Positions 16,829-25,757 of a DNA stretch of 64,000 nucleotides are shown here, one piece after another; positions within the stretch are counted from its first letter, which is position 1, and every line of letters starts with the position of its first letter. The position numbers and the translations under genes were made by a program. The notes under the pieces are model-generated. The model worked only from the letters and a program-made list of their open reading frames with translations. It searched no databases and was not told the DNA's origin. This DNA is from Pseudomonas sp. J452 (GTDB lineage: Bacteria; Pseudomonadota; Gammaproteobacteria; Pseudomonadales; Pseudomonadaceae): NCBI RefSeq assembly GCF_024666525.1, contig NZ_CP088294.1, positions 620,001 to 684,000 of the forward strand. Reading direction: 5' to 3'.

Positions 16829-17629
16829 ATGAAAGATGCAGTCCACCTGGTCGAAATGGATGACCTGAACCTCGATTCCGCCTGGCTCACTCGCTCGACG
16901 ATCCGGTCGCAGCAACTGGCGGTCGGCAGCGATGCGGGAGCCCCGATCGAGCACTTGATCTACGGGAGCGGACTCGACAGTTTCGTACTGGATATCGGCG
17001 GCAACGAAACGGCCTCGAAAACTCTTGCGGCTGTCGGCGAGCAGATGCTTTTCCGCCATTTCGACCTAGTGGTAATCCCTGTTCGCGACGAGGGGCAGGA
17101 CGTAGACAACGCGGAAAAAACTATTCAGGCAATCCGCGTACATGACGCCGATGTAAAGATCGCAATCCTGCTCAATGACATTTCATCGCGTAGCCAGAAT
17201 CTGGCCGATCACGCGCTGCGGGAGTCCTTCGCTGAGGTGTTCGATCTGGCCGAACAGGCAGATGCAGAGCTGCTGGTGATGCCGCGCATCGAGCGGTACG
17301 GGCGTAGTCGTCGTCTGGGCCAAACGCAGTGGGAGCTGGCAGAAAACCGCGACGAGCTGATCGAAGAGCTGAAAAACACCGTGCTTAGCGCTGAGGCAAA
17401 TGGTGACCTCGAAAAAGGTAAGCGCTACACCCGTTTGATCCGATCCGTAACCGGTGCTCGCCAGGCTCGCGAATACATCGATGAAGTACACCGTCGCTTG
17501 GATGAAATCCTCGAAGCAGAAAAACAGCGCCTGCGCATCATGGTGGTAAGCACCAAGGGCGGTGTCGGAAAATCGGTTGCGAGCCAGCAGTTGATGGCCA
17601 CCTACTTGCTTAGCCGCCTGAGGGGCTGA
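16829..17629 (+). CDS. ParA/StbB-type ATPase with C-terminal Walker A (apparently circularly permuted), 266 aa
   Basis: ParA/StbB ATPases drive plasmid positioning. In normal members the KGGVGKS Walker A is at the N terminus. Here the protein begins with what usually follows it: LVEMDDLNLDS (residues 7-17, switch-like), then VLDIGGNET (53-61, Walker B) and FDLVVIPVRDEGQD (78-91). It ends with MVVSTKGGVGKSVASQQL (238-255, K243 to S249) and stops only 11 residues later at LRG. All core motifs are present but in rotated order, so a complete circular permutation fits better than truncation. It starts 3 bp after the StbA-like gene stop. A fused tandem duplicate with loss of both ends is the main alternative origin. 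Confidence 0.75.
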   Translation: MKDAVHLVEMDDLNLDSAWLTRSTIRSQQLAVGSDAGAPIEHLIYGSGLDSFVLDIGGNETASKTLAAVGEQMLFRHFDLVVIPVRDEGQDVDNAEKTIQAIRVHDADVKIAILLNDISSRSQNLADHALRESFAEVFDLAEQADAELLVMPRIERYGRSRRLGQTQWELAENRDELIEELKNTVLSAEANGDLEKGKRYTRLIRSVTGARQAREYIDEVHRRLDEILEAEKQRLRIMVVSTKGGVGKSVASQQLMATYLLSRLRG

Positions 17630-17631
17630 TC

Positions 17632-18369
17632 ATGGCCGAAGGTCGACGTACGCCAGGCTCCGACGAGATCCAGTCGATCGTTGATCTCGTAGACTCCCTT
17701 GATCGCCTGCGATTCAAGATTGATGGGACAAAAGGACAGCCAGGCCTGCTGGATCGAACCGAGAAGATGGTCGAAAGGATCGGGACCGCAGGCGACAACA
17801 TCTCTGTTTATGTCGATCGCCTGGCCGCCGCGGATCAGCTTCACGAGCAACTCAAAGCCTTACCTAGCCAGTTACTTCGCCCACATGAATCGCAGGCGTT
17901 TAGAGAGTCAATGCAGCGAGCACTCTATGAGGATGCCACTCACATTCTCCGAGCCTCCTACGAAGCTGCAATGACGAGCGGCTGCCTCGAAGCTGTCGAA
18001 ACAGCGGTCACAGAGATTCAGGCTCGGGTCGACACGGCCGCACTGGAGCGCAGCTACGCAGCAAGAGAGGCAAGTCACGCGCTTCAAAGCAAGCTAGATA
18101 GTGCGAACGAAGAGATCACCAAGCTAAAAACGGAGTTGAACGCAGCCCATAAGCAGATCAGCGGGCACAGCACGTCGTTGAACAATCTGCGCGATGTTTT
18201 GAACTCCCGATTCATCGAGCAATTAGCGACCGCCCGCAAATGGAACTTAGCCATTGCTACCGGGGCGATTCTCGGAGGAATTCTGAGCAATCTCTATCTG
18301 ACGCCCAAGATAGAAGCCTTCCTAACATCTGAAGTTATCGACAAGCCGATCCACTACGCGCGCAAGTAG
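17632..18369 (+). CDS. coiled-coil protein with a C-terminal membrane segment, 245 aa
   Basis: The ATG begins 2 bp after the ATPase stop, so it is in the same operon. Residues about 10-130 are helical, and about 130-190 form a strong coiled coil (ALQSKLDSANEEITKLKTELNAAHKQI). A hydrophobic segment (WNLAIATGAILGGILSNLYL) near residues 206-225 could anchor it in the inner membrane, leaving a short tail. It may link the ATPase to the membrane or to the coupling machinery, similar in place to stbC of R388, but no sequence similarity can be claimed. Confidence 0.65.
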   Translation: MAEGRRTPGSDEIQSIVDLVDSLDRLRFKIDGTKGQPGLLDRTEKMVERIGTAGDNISVYVDRLAAADQLHEQLKALPSQLLRPHESQAFRESMQRALYEDATHILRASYEAAMTSGCLEAVETAVTEIQARVDTAALERSYAAREASHALQSKLDSANEEITKLKTELNAAHKQISGHSTSLNNLRDVLNSRFIEQLATARKWNLAIATGAILGGILSNLYLTPKIEAFLTSEVIDKPIHYARK

Positions 18370-18402
18370 CGCGAAAAATCAGTGTAACTGGAGAAAATTC
18401 GC

Positions 18403-18942
18403 ATGACTATTCATGGCGGTGATGGGGACTTTCGTGCCCAGAAAAGTCTTACCCTTATTTCTGAGGCAAACGCCAAAGTGGATGGGAAAGTCATTCTTGC
18501 TACGGCAGCACTAGTCGATCGTTTCACTGGCCAAGCTGAAACCCGCACGTTTGAATCGCGTGATGAAGACGCAATTGGCGTCTTCGATCTTAGGCAGCCA
18601 GGTCAGGCAGTTATGCACATAGGGCTGATTGCTGCGGATTACCGTATTGGCCTGCTTGAAGCTGAGATCCGCTCATTACGCATTGCCCTGATGAGCGGCA
18701 CTCCACCGAACGATAGCAGCCTTGAGTTATTCCCTAGCCTGGAGGCGCTTAGAGACGCCTACCTTTCAGATCTACTGACGATGAAAACCGGCCGTATGCC
18801 TGAGCTAAATCGCTTTGAGCGGCGACTTTCAAACGCGGACACAAGAGCAAAAATTACTGATGCGGCTCGTGCACTCCAAATAGAGAGCGCTCATCTCGCT
18901 GCCCGCAAGGCTGCAGGCAAAGCTGAACGGATTGAGGATTAG
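18403..18942 (+). CDS. hypothetical protein, 179 aa
   Basis: GGAG lies about 9 nt before the ATG. The first 80 residues contain beta-like strands (KVILATAALVDRFTG, AVMHIGLIAADYRIG) and the rest is helical and charged, ending in an Ala/Lys/Glu-rich helix. It follows the coiled-coil gene by 33 bp and is probably the last gene of the stb-like operon. No family is recognised. Confidence 0.6.
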   Translation: MTIHGGDGDFRAQKSLTLISEANAKVDGKVILATAALVDRFTGQAETRTFESRDEDAIGVFDLRQPGQAVMHIGLIAADYRIGLLEAEIRSLRIALMSGTPPNDSSLELFPSLEALRDAYLSDLLTMKTGRMPELNRFERRLSNADTRAKITDAARALQIESAHLAARKAAGKAERIED

Positions 18943-19326
18943 ATCATGCGAGATGTAAACGACGACCAACTGTCGACCAAGCCAGCTGTCCAGACGGACT
19001 AGCCGTACATGCAATTCGAGTGAAGGTATCAAAATCGTCGTAATCATTACGAATCCGCGTTATTTGGCATAGATATGCATTTTCTAGTTCTGAAAGAATG
19101 CAAATGGTGAATCAAACCTAAAGTATGCAATAGAAAGCGATTAATTTACTTTCAAACAATCGTTTTACCCGCACCATGCGAACACGCACAAATATATATT
19201 TGTGCAATTCCAAAAGCACATCATCTAAAAATATTCACCGCGCCCATCTTGAAAGACTTACGGGCATGATTAAACTAACTATACGCCCAGCCTAGCAAGT
19301 ATTTGCAAACTCTCAAGGCAGCCAGA
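18943..19326. other. 384-bp AT-rich intergenic region
   Basis: It contains no credible gene. Its main feature is a perfect 20-bp palindrome (19186-19205). The region likely carries the promoter for the two-gene membrane operon that follows. Confidence 0.5.
19186..19205. repeat. 20-bp perfect palindrome
   Basis: GCACAAATATATATTTGTGC is fully self-complementary. It lies 122 bp upstream of the first ATG of the DotA/TraY-like operon and could be a binding site for a dimeric regulator. No T-run follows, arguing against a terminator. Confidence 0.75.
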
Positions 19327-19620
19327 ATGATGAAAATCAAAAGTATATTTAACGCTTTAAATATCACCCTGCTCACTCTCACAATCTACATCAGCAAAAC
19401 CATAAAAAATATTAGCCCGAAACAATACAAAACCATCACCAGAGCGGTGATCCTGTTTTGCATTTTAACTGCATTTATTGGACCACCCCGACTAGCGCCA
19501 GAACTAAGAATTTTTTCATCAAAGAAATCACCACACGCCGAAAGCACAAGACCAATTGAATTCAATTTTCCACCACCACCACAAACCCCTGACTTTACTA
19601 AGATAGGATTGCAGCGATGA
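19327..19620 (+). CDS. small membrane protein preceding the DotA/TraY-like gene, 97 aa
   Basis: ATG at 19327 follows AAGG. There are two hydrophobic stretches (ALNITLLTLTIYIS and AVILFCILTAFIGP), then a Pro/Ser-rich tail probably outside the inner membrane. The stop overlaps the next start (ATGA at 19617), so it is co-translated with the DotA/TraY-like protein. It may be a partner or chaperone of that protein. No family is recognised. Confidence 0.6.
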   Translation: MMKIKSIFNALNITLLTLTIYISKTIKNISPKQYKTITRAVILFCILTAFIGPPRLAPELRIFSSKKSPHAESTRPIEFNFPPPPQTPDFTKIGLQR

Positions 19621-21806
19621 ACAGCTTTTCTACACTAGTATTAGTTTGGCTATTTGGAGCCTGGATGTTTGATCAGAACGAACTGATCGGGATCGGCAGC
19701 ACCCACATAACCCAGGTAACGCCTCTCACCATCTTCGCGAGTTACTTTGCACTCGTAGGCCTGGCCGGCTTCGGCGTACTGTCGTCCTGGGCCATGTTCC
19801 TGGGCATTTTCCGGCTTCGCCAGAACGGGAATTTTTTTGGTTCCCGAGACGGCAATGAAGCCTTTTTCTATCCGCTACGAGTAATCGTCGCCCTGACTCT
19901 TTGCGCTCCAGTCATTCCCGTTGCCAGCGCCGGGGGCCAGTCAGTTGTCCTTACGCCTGGACATAGCTTGATTGCAGGCATTGCAAAAAATGGCAGTAAA
20001 TGGGGCGATGATGCGCAAACGAGCAGTTTCAAGCTCATGCATGCATACAACCTCTTTAACGAACCGAACTATGAAGTTTCAATTAATAGGCCTGAAGCCA
20101 AAGGAATGATTGTTAATTGGCTTCACTTAGCTACGGTTGCTACTGGTTATTACATACACAAAAACCCGACTAACGCTCTAAAAGACATCACTGCGACTCA
20201 GCTTGCAGTGATGCTCGCGGAAGGGGCTTGGCGCCGACAATACACGGATAGTTCAAAGCCTGGCTATTACGGTGCTTCCAGCACTACAGCCCCTTTTATC
20301 AACCAAATCCTGAACCACACAGCGATTCCATTGATTCCTCCGACTGATGCGATTGCCGCAGCGATTAAGCACAGCGACAGCAGCATCCCAGAGGATGTCG
20401 GCGAAGGCACCGTCGACCACGAAATGGGGTCAGAGAACTTCCTTTGCAAAGGTAGCGGCACATCGGGCTTCGCAGCCTCAATCGTGTGCTCCGATGAACA
20501 GATGGCGCTGCGCGTTACGAACGACAAATCCATATCCCAAGGCCTGGCCGCGGCACAGCGCCAGATGTGGCAACGAATCGTGCAGACGCAGTTCAGCCGA
20601 CACATGGGCTTCAAAAACAACCAAGACGCAGAAGAAGCTAACGCACTCGCTGCAGCCAGCAAGACGTATCTTGAGAGCGAGGTCGATTGGTACATTGCTA
20701 ATGCGCAATTTACCATTCGGACCGCAATAGCATCCCAACTCCTAGCCGAGTCGGAGCGATTCTTCGCCTCCCTGGAGGAATGGGGCTGGATGATGGGCGG
20801 AACCTTCGTCCTCCGCGCCGCGAACGATTTCACCAGGGCTCAGAGTTATGCTTCTGAGGGTACTTCGAAACTCTACCCAACCAGCGACCTGGCTGACCTC
20901 ACCTTTGGTGACGACCTCACGAAGCTGACCATGAACAAGGTCGAGCGCGAATTGGAAGATAGCGGTGACTCTACTGATCTGACAGAGCTTCTCGGATTGG
21001 ACATCCTAGGGAAGGATCCTTCGCAAGCTAACCTGTACACCGTCGCAGCCTTCGGCCGAGAGCTCGCAGGCACTGGCCTGATGTTCATCAGCGGCAGCGG
21101 CCTCTCCCGAATCGCAAGCAAAGGTAATGGCGGGATGACCAAGGCCCTGTTCATGATCGGCGTTGTCTTGCTGATCGCGGGGGCCATGATCGGATACGTG
21201 CTGCCGGTCGTCTTTGCGATCTTCGGCCTGATGGGCGTTATCAGCTGGCTGACCTTCGTAGCCTCAGCCTTTTTCGGGGTCACGTTATGGGGGGCTGCTC
21301 AAGCTGCGCCCAAGGGTGAAGAGCATTCGTCCCAGATGGCCGGCAAAGGCTGGAACACCCTCATCTTCATCGGTTTCTATCCAGCGCTTGCGGTAGGCGG
21401 CCTGGCGGCTGCAGTCACCATCACCAGCATCGGTCTGCCGATCGTCAATACCATGATGGCAGGGCTCTGGGGAATGATGGACAACGGCGTAGCAGATCTC
21501 AGTCAGCCTTTCGACGCGATCGCAGGACTGCTTATCGGCTCTATCATGATGGTGCTGCTCACCTGCATGCTCTTCTGGTCGGTGTGCATGACCTCCGCGT
21601 CCCTGATCACCAACTTCCCGCGGACAGTGCTGAACATGATCTCGTTCTCCGAACCAGGTTTGAACCCATACGAGAACACTGCTCAAGGCGTTATGGGAGG
21701 CGTCAGCGGCATGGTGAAAGCGCCTTTGTCGATTGCGACGCAATCTATTGTTCGCAGGATTGTCCAGCCAGGCGGGCCTCGATCCCCCCAAGGCGGTGGT
21801 GAGTAA
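19617..21806 (+). CDS. DotA/TraY-like multi-pass membrane protein, 729 aa
   Basis: DotA/TraY proteins are inner-membrane parts of IncI/Dot-Icm (type IVB) secretion systems. Here an N-terminal pair of membrane segments (residues 1-75) is followed by a large soluble domain of about 400 residues. A C-terminal cluster of hydrophobic segments starts near residue 500, with SQMAGKGWNTLIFIGFYPALAVGG near residues 575-600, a stretch typical of the family. No other type IVB component is visible in the window, which makes it an orphan here. In IncI plasmids TraY is the target of the entry exclusion protein. The family call is from overall layout and the C-terminal motif, so moderate. Confidence 0.6.
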   Translation: MNSFSTLVLVWLFGAWMFDQNELIGIGSTHITQVTPLTIFASYFALVGLAGFGVLSSWAMFLGIFRLRQNGNFFGSRDGNEAFFYPLRVIVALTLCAPVIPVASAGGQSVVLTPGHSLIAGIAKNGSKWGDDAQTSSFKLMHAYNLFNEPNYEVSINRPEAKGMIVNWLHLATVATGYYIHKNPTNALKDITATQLAVMLAEGAWRRQYTDSSKPGYYGASSTTAPFINQILNHTAIPLIPPTDAIAAAIKHSDSSIPEDVGEGTVDHEMGSENFLCKGSGTSGFAASIVCSDEQMALRVTNDKSISQGLAAAQRQMWQRIVQTQFSRHMGFKNNQDAEEANALAAASKTYLESEVDWYIANAQFTIRTAIASQLLAESERFFASLEEWGWMMGGTFVLRAANDFTRAQSYASEGTSKLYPTSDLADLTFGDDLTKLTMNKVERELEDSGDSTDLTELLGLDILGKDPSQANLYTVAAFGRELAGTGLMFISGSGLSRIASKGNGGMTKALFMIGVVLLIAGAMIGYVLPVVFAIFGLMGVISWLTFVASAFFGVTLWGAAQAAPKGEEHSSQMAGKGWNTLIFIGFYPALAVGGLAAAVTITSIGLPIVNTMMAGLWGMMDNGVADLSQPFDAIAGLLIGSIMMVLLTCMLFWSVCMTSASLITNFPRTVLNMISFSEPGLNPYENTAQGVMGGVSGMVKAPLSIATQSIVRRIVQPGGPRSPQGGGE

Positions 21807-21813
21807 GAATAAA

Positions 21814-21835
21814 AAAGGCCGCAGAAGCGGCCTTT
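21814..21835 (+). terminator. Rho-independent terminator after the DotA/TraY-like gene
   Basis: A perfect 9-bp stem AAAGGCCGC/GCGGCCTTT with AGAA loop, followed by CGTTTC. An upstream A-run makes it likely to work in both directions, also ending the convergent lipoprotein transcript. Confidence 0.85.
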
Positions 21836-21848
21836 CGTTTCAAAAACA

Positions 21849-22292
21849 CTACAAGTACTCGCGAAAGAATAATGGATAATTATTCATTAGGGCCTTGTAT
21901 ACGCCTTGTCCATCTTCATGCAGGGTCGAGACCTTATATCCTTCACCCTTTGTATAAACGACATGTACTCCGTCAAGCTGCACCGCCGAAACGCCACCAA
22001 CCTTGTGTGCACCGTTCGGCCTCAAATCCTCAATGTAACGTCCATCTATGTATAACGTATTGAAATAGAAGTGCCCTTTGCGCTTAACCACCTGATAGTG
22101 ATAGACCTTACCGGGAAGGTTCTTTAACGGAGGAACATTTTCGTTAAAAAATTTTGTAGCCTCTTCGCTCCACACCTCCGGCCAGACTTCGCCACTTTTC
22201 TCACCGCAGCCTGCAAGAAAAATAAATGCTGCAACACAAATTATGGTTGTAACGAGGGCCTTGAAATTACTTTGGATGCTAGATTTTGTCAT
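21849..22292 (-). CDS. small lipoprotein, 147 aa
   Basis: ATG at 22292 has GGAG about 8 nt upstream. Residues 1-29 form a lipoprotein signal peptide: a basic start, a hydrophobic core (ALVTTIICVAAFIF) and lipobox LAGC. The mature part is beta-rich (KVYHYQVVKRKGHFYFNTLYIDGRYI). It lies convergent to the DotA/TraY-like gene. Small lipoproteins next to transfer genes are sometimes entry-exclusion (Eex-type) proteins, but there is no motif to show that here. Confidence 0.7.
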   Translation of the reverse strand: MTKSSIQSNFKALVTTIICVAAFIFLAGCGEKSGEVWPEVWSEEATKFFNENVPPLKNLPGKVYHYQVVKRKGHFYFNTLYIDGRYIEDLRPNGAHKVGGVSAVQLDGVHVVYTKGEGYKVSTLHEDGQGVYKALMNNYPLFFREYL

Positions 22293-22602
22293 ATCGACAC
22301 TCCGAGATCTGTTAATCGAATGAATGAAACTAGAGCGTTCCGAAAGGCCAGAAATCAACTGGAATCATATCGAATAACAGCGAGCGTCCTATAGGACATT
22401 TCTTGATTTTGCCGCAACCTCCCTGTCGCTGCTCCTGGAGGTTTTGGTGCGCAGCTTTTGCTGCGAGGTACTACACGACTAAATTATCATACCGCTCTCA
22501 AATATACACAAGAGCATAAAGCAAATATAACGATGGCAAATACATATCAAGCAGCCAAGCCTGATATATAATCCGAACAACTAGCTTTCAAATGGCAGCG
22601 CA

Positions 22603-23337
22603 ATGAATAATTTTGAACGCAATAATTCCCTTGATTTTATTAAGTGGATTGCACTGCTATCAATGATCATTGACCATGCCTGGTATGTCATCCCCAGTGA
22701 GTTGCAAGAACCTTTCCGGTGGATGCGTACAATTGGTCGACTTGCTTTTCCGCTCTTCTGCCTCGCGATCTCAGCGAACGTTTATCGCCAACCAGTTGGA
22801 TATTCAGGTGGCTTGAATTATCTTGGGGGTATTTTCTTTTTTGCGCTTATCAGCCAGCAACCCTATTCAAGATTCTTCGAGGGGGATCATTTAAATATTC
22901 TTTTCACTCTCGGGCTTGGTCTTGTCATCACCCAAGCGATACATCACCGAAAGCCAACGCTCATCGCAGCCGGCATTACGGCACTGGTTATCGCCGTCGT
23001 TTACCGGCCAATTCTGAGCTTCGGCCTTTGCGGGGCGCTACTGCCGGCGGTACTGCTGCTCGCGATCCAAGCACGCTCAGAAGCGGCAGTCTCTGCTACC
23101 TGGCCACTCGCTGCACTACTTGCCGTTCTGGCAAACACCGGCTCAGGGCTCCTGCTGTGGACCGATCTGCCGGTTACCGCACAAACTGGCATCGCTACTG
23201 CCGCCCTGGCTCCGATTCTCGGCCTGGCACTACTTCAGATCCGCTTACGCCTGGTCTGGCCTGTCGGCACCTGGATGTACCCGATTTATCCGGGCCACCT
23301 GTTACTACTCGGCCTGCTCCCACTCGCCTGGGTTTAA
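22603..23337 (+). CDS. traX: TraX-like pilin acetyltransferase, 244 aa
   Basis: TraX acetylates the N terminus of F-type pilin and is an integral membrane protein. Diagnostic features are at the N terminus: DFIKWIALLSMIIDHAWYVIP, then RTIGRLAFPLFCLAIS, the H and R-containing signature of the family. About seven further hydrophobic segments follow to the end (YPIYPGHLLLLGLLPLAWV). Length matches TraX (about 240). The usual pilin and pilus assembly genes are not in the window, so the target could belong to a helper plasmid or to genes left of the window. It converges with the HEPN-like gene, with a 12-bp gap. Confidence 0.85.
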   Translation: MNNFERNNSLDFIKWIALLSMIIDHAWYVIPSELQEPFRWMRTIGRLAFPLFCLAISANVYRQPVGYSGGLNYLGGIFFFALISQQPYSRFFEGDHLNILFTLGLGLVITQAIHHRKPTLIAAGITALVIAVVYRPILSFGLCGALLPAVLLLAIQARSEAAVSATWPLAALLAVLANTGSGLLLWTDLPVTAQTGIATAALAPILGLALLQIRLRLVWPVGTWMYPIYPGHLLLLGLLPLAWV

Positions 23338-23349
23338 GCGGCACAAGGA

Positions 23350-25059
23350 CTAGTCAGCAACCTCAAAGCCAAGGACATCCAGCACTTTGTCTAGGGCCTT
23401 GTCGCAACCTTCAGCTAGATTAAAAAACTGCGTTCGAAAGTTGCCGTGAGTGGTGCGAGCCTCGCGGATTGCGACTTCCTTCTTTTCGTTCGTGGCGTGG
23501 CCGCGGATTTCAGTGCGTAGGTCATGGAGCTTTTTCAAGGGTGCCAACAATTGCTTGGCATCGGCAGGGCTCATGCCGCTTCCCACCAATATCTCGTAAA
23601 GCAACTTCAGGGAGCGCCACCCATCTTCAAGCACGCGTCCTTTCTCTTTCGCGGCAGCGCGCAGTGGTTTGTCTAGGAAGCCTTCAACCAGGACTTGATC
23701 GAGCGCCATGATTTCATCCCCCCATTCCTTGGGGGAGTCAGTTGCAGGTGCGAGAACACTGTCAATGAGCGCCTCACCTCGCGGACTCCACCATTCCGGT
23801 TGCCGCTCATCGAGCGCCCGGACCTTCGATTTCAGGGACCACAGGGGGTTGTAGTCGGTATTCCAATCGCCCTCAATGTCTGTCCGGTGCGCTCGCGCTG
23901 AAATCGTGCCCTTGGGCCATTCGTTGAACGTCTTCCAGTAAATCTGCTCTTCGTAGGGAAGCCGAGCGAGGTCGCCAATGTAGGCATGAACCTGTCCAGC
24001 GTCATTGATGTCATAAGACTTCAGATACCAGGCTCCGCGGCAGGTGATGCTGCGCTCTTCGAGCGTGTATTTTTCAGGATCGGCCTTGAATCGCTGCAGC
24101 ACCTCCGGCCTGAAGAACGCTGGAGAGATGTGCCAGGGTAGGTCGCTATTCTCAAAGTAACTGACGATGTGGTTCGGGCTGCAAGAGGTTTCAACGTTAC
24201 GGTCGTTCTTGCGGTCATAGATTTTGTATACCGCGTACTCCCGCTCCTCGTCTCCATCGCATTCTTTACGCCAGGCTTCTTCTTGCTCCGCCACGCTCAC
24301 CTGCGACCGGACCACCATTGCACCATGAGCGAAGCTTGCACTCCCAGTAACGCCGCCGTGATAGAACAGGTCTTCTTCGTAGCGGTGATAGCGGCTCGCA
24401 CCATTCCAGCTCCCAAAATTACTGGGGATGAAGCGTGTGAAATCGAATTTTAATACGAGGGCCATGTCCGCAAGCGCCATATAGTCATCCAGATCCTTGC
24501 GAAGGATTGTCACAACCTCGCGGCCTTCAAGGGTGTCAGGCATTTGAAGCGTCAAAATCCGAATCACATCTTCGATGTCACCATTCTTGTCGAGGCGGCA
24601 ATACGCCTTACGCTCGGGGAGGTAGTGCACGTCAAGGCAGTGAACAAGCTTCTGGCTCAGCTCAATAGGCATGGGGCCTTTTTGCACCCCGCTCAGGTAC
24701 CTGCGATGCACCAAGGGCTCACCGCCAGCCAGCCCCTTAGACTCGTTCCCCGGGAAAGGCGGCTCTAGGTACACGCGGTATCCATCTGAACTCCAGGACT
24801 TCTGAACCTTCCAGCTAGCGTCCGTGAAGAGAGACTGGTTTTGCAGGTCGCGTCCATCAGGCGGTGTGACGTTTGCCGTTGGGACGAGGGCTCCGACAAT
24901 CAGCACAGATGGCGCTGACGCATAGATCACGATCTCGGCGGCCACAGCGTTGGCCTTCATGAATTGGACAGACTTCTCAGCCTCTGCGAGCCAGGAGGTT
25001 TCTTCTCCCGCAGGCGCAGTAGCGATTGCGATCAAGTCCTTCGATTCAAATCTGCGCAT
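23350..25059 (-). CDS. hypothetical protein with a HEPN-like C-terminal region, 569 aa, possible defence protein
   Basis: The first 300 residues are beta-rich with no recognised motif. The middle includes a Trp/Tyr-rich block (YLPYEEQIYWKTF-like, EWPKGTISARAHRTDIEGDW). The last 150 residues are helical and read WRSLKLLYEILVG..., KKLHDLRTEIRGHATNEKK, where R-T-E-I-R-G-H fits the R-x4-6-H RNase motif of HEPN domains. HEPN domains are common in anti-phage toxins such as ApeA. The gene is single, next to the replication origin, and faces TraX. The function is proposed only from the HEPN-like motif and the element context. Confidence 0.6.
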   Translation of the reverse strand: MRRFESKDLIAIATAPAGEETSWLAEAEKSVQFMKANAVAAEIVIYASAPSVLIVGALVPTANVTPPDGRDLQNQSLFTDASWKVQKSWSSDGYRVYLEPPFPGNESKGLAGGEPLVHRRYLSGVQKGPMPIELSQKLVHCLDVHYLPERKAYCRLDKNGDIEDVIRILTLQMPDTLEGREVVTILRKDLDDYMALADMALVLKFDFTRFIPSNFGSWNGASRYHRYEEDLFYHGGVTGSASFAHGAMVVRSQVSVAEQEEAWRKECDGDEEREYAVYKIYDRKNDRNVETSCSPNHIVSYFENSDLPWHISPAFFRPEVLQRFKADPEKYTLEERSITCRGAWYLKSYDINDAGQVHAYIGDLARLPYEEQIYWKTFNEWPKGTISARAHRTDIEGDWNTDYNPLWSLKSKVRALDERQPEWWSPRGEALIDSVLAPATDSPKEWGDEIMALDQVLVEGFLDKPLRAAAKEKGRVLEDGWRSLKLLYEILVGSGMSPADAKQLLAPLKKLHDLRTEIRGHATNEKKEVAIREARTTHGNFRTQFFNLAEGCDKALDKVLDVLGFEVAD

Positions 25060-25344
25060 GTTGTCCCCTCTTTTTCGGACTATGCCACGTTCCAGTCATG
25101 GTGGTAGATGTCCGCAATTGGTCGGCCTTCGCCTCCAGGTCATCATCAATGCAATTGGCTGGTCAGTTTTCTTCAATTACACCACTCCCCTTTTGGGGGC
25201 TTTCACGCCGAAGGCGCACTCAAGCGGAGGCGCAAGCCTCTGCGCTGGTCAGCCCCCTTTATATGTAAATACATGTAATACATGATAAGGGGGGGCGAAC
25301 ATCTCTGGAACCCAAGTGCCGCGAGGCCTCCAGAAAACCCAAGG

Positions 25345-25539
25345 CGCAGCTAGTACGAACTTTTGCGCAGCTAGTACGAACTTCCGCGCAGCTAGTACGA
25401 ATCTATTTCCTGGGTCGGCGCAGCTAGTACGAACCGTGTGGGTAAGTGCTCTCCCCCCATAAGCCCAAAGGCTTTCAGACTGGTTAGATGGAGTTTTTTT
25501 ACAGCTCATTGAAGAGAGCACTTTCGCAGCTAGTACGAA
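25345..25539. repeat. five iterons
   Basis: The core CGCAGCTAGTACGAA occurs at 25345-25359, 25366-25380, 25387-25401, 25419-25433 and 25525-25539. The first three are spaced exactly 21 bp apart, two helical turns, so the initiator would bind on one face. The fifth lies next to the DnaA box. Confidence 0.9.
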
Positions 25540-25542
25540 CCT

Positions 25543-25551
25543 TGTGGATAA
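25543..25551 (-). promoter_or_regulatory. DnaA box
   Basis: The reverse strand reads TTATCCACA, the exact consensus, 4 bp after the fifth iteron. This supports initiator plus DnaA cooperation at this origin. Confidence 0.75.
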
Positions 25552-25757
25552 TCCCGCTCTCTTAAGTTTTTAGCGGAAACTGACGAACGGTAGTGGCATA
25601 TATAAATCAACAACTTACGAAAATAGTGTTGCAGTAAAAATTTACTCGCGCAATCCCAATAATAAAACATTAACAATATTCAAAACATCGCCCTCATTGA
25701 CTTGATAACTCGGTCTAGCAAAATGGACTTAGCCCCATGCAGTTCCGAGGAAAGCTC

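Larger units (their letters stand above)
25060..25757. other. oriV: replication origin region (oriV)
   Basis: This 698-bp non-coding stretch holds five direct repeats, a consensus DnaA box and AT-rich DNA (about 25560-25720), then the AlpA-like and TrfA-like genes. This is the usual layout of an iteron-controlled origin. An apparent minus-strand frame through the repeats (with repeated FVLAA) is a translation of the iterons and not a gene. Confidence 0.75.

Noticed and set aside
25249..25521. 90-codon minus-strand frame with repeated FVLAA
   Set aside because: It is the iteron array read as protein; no ribosome site.
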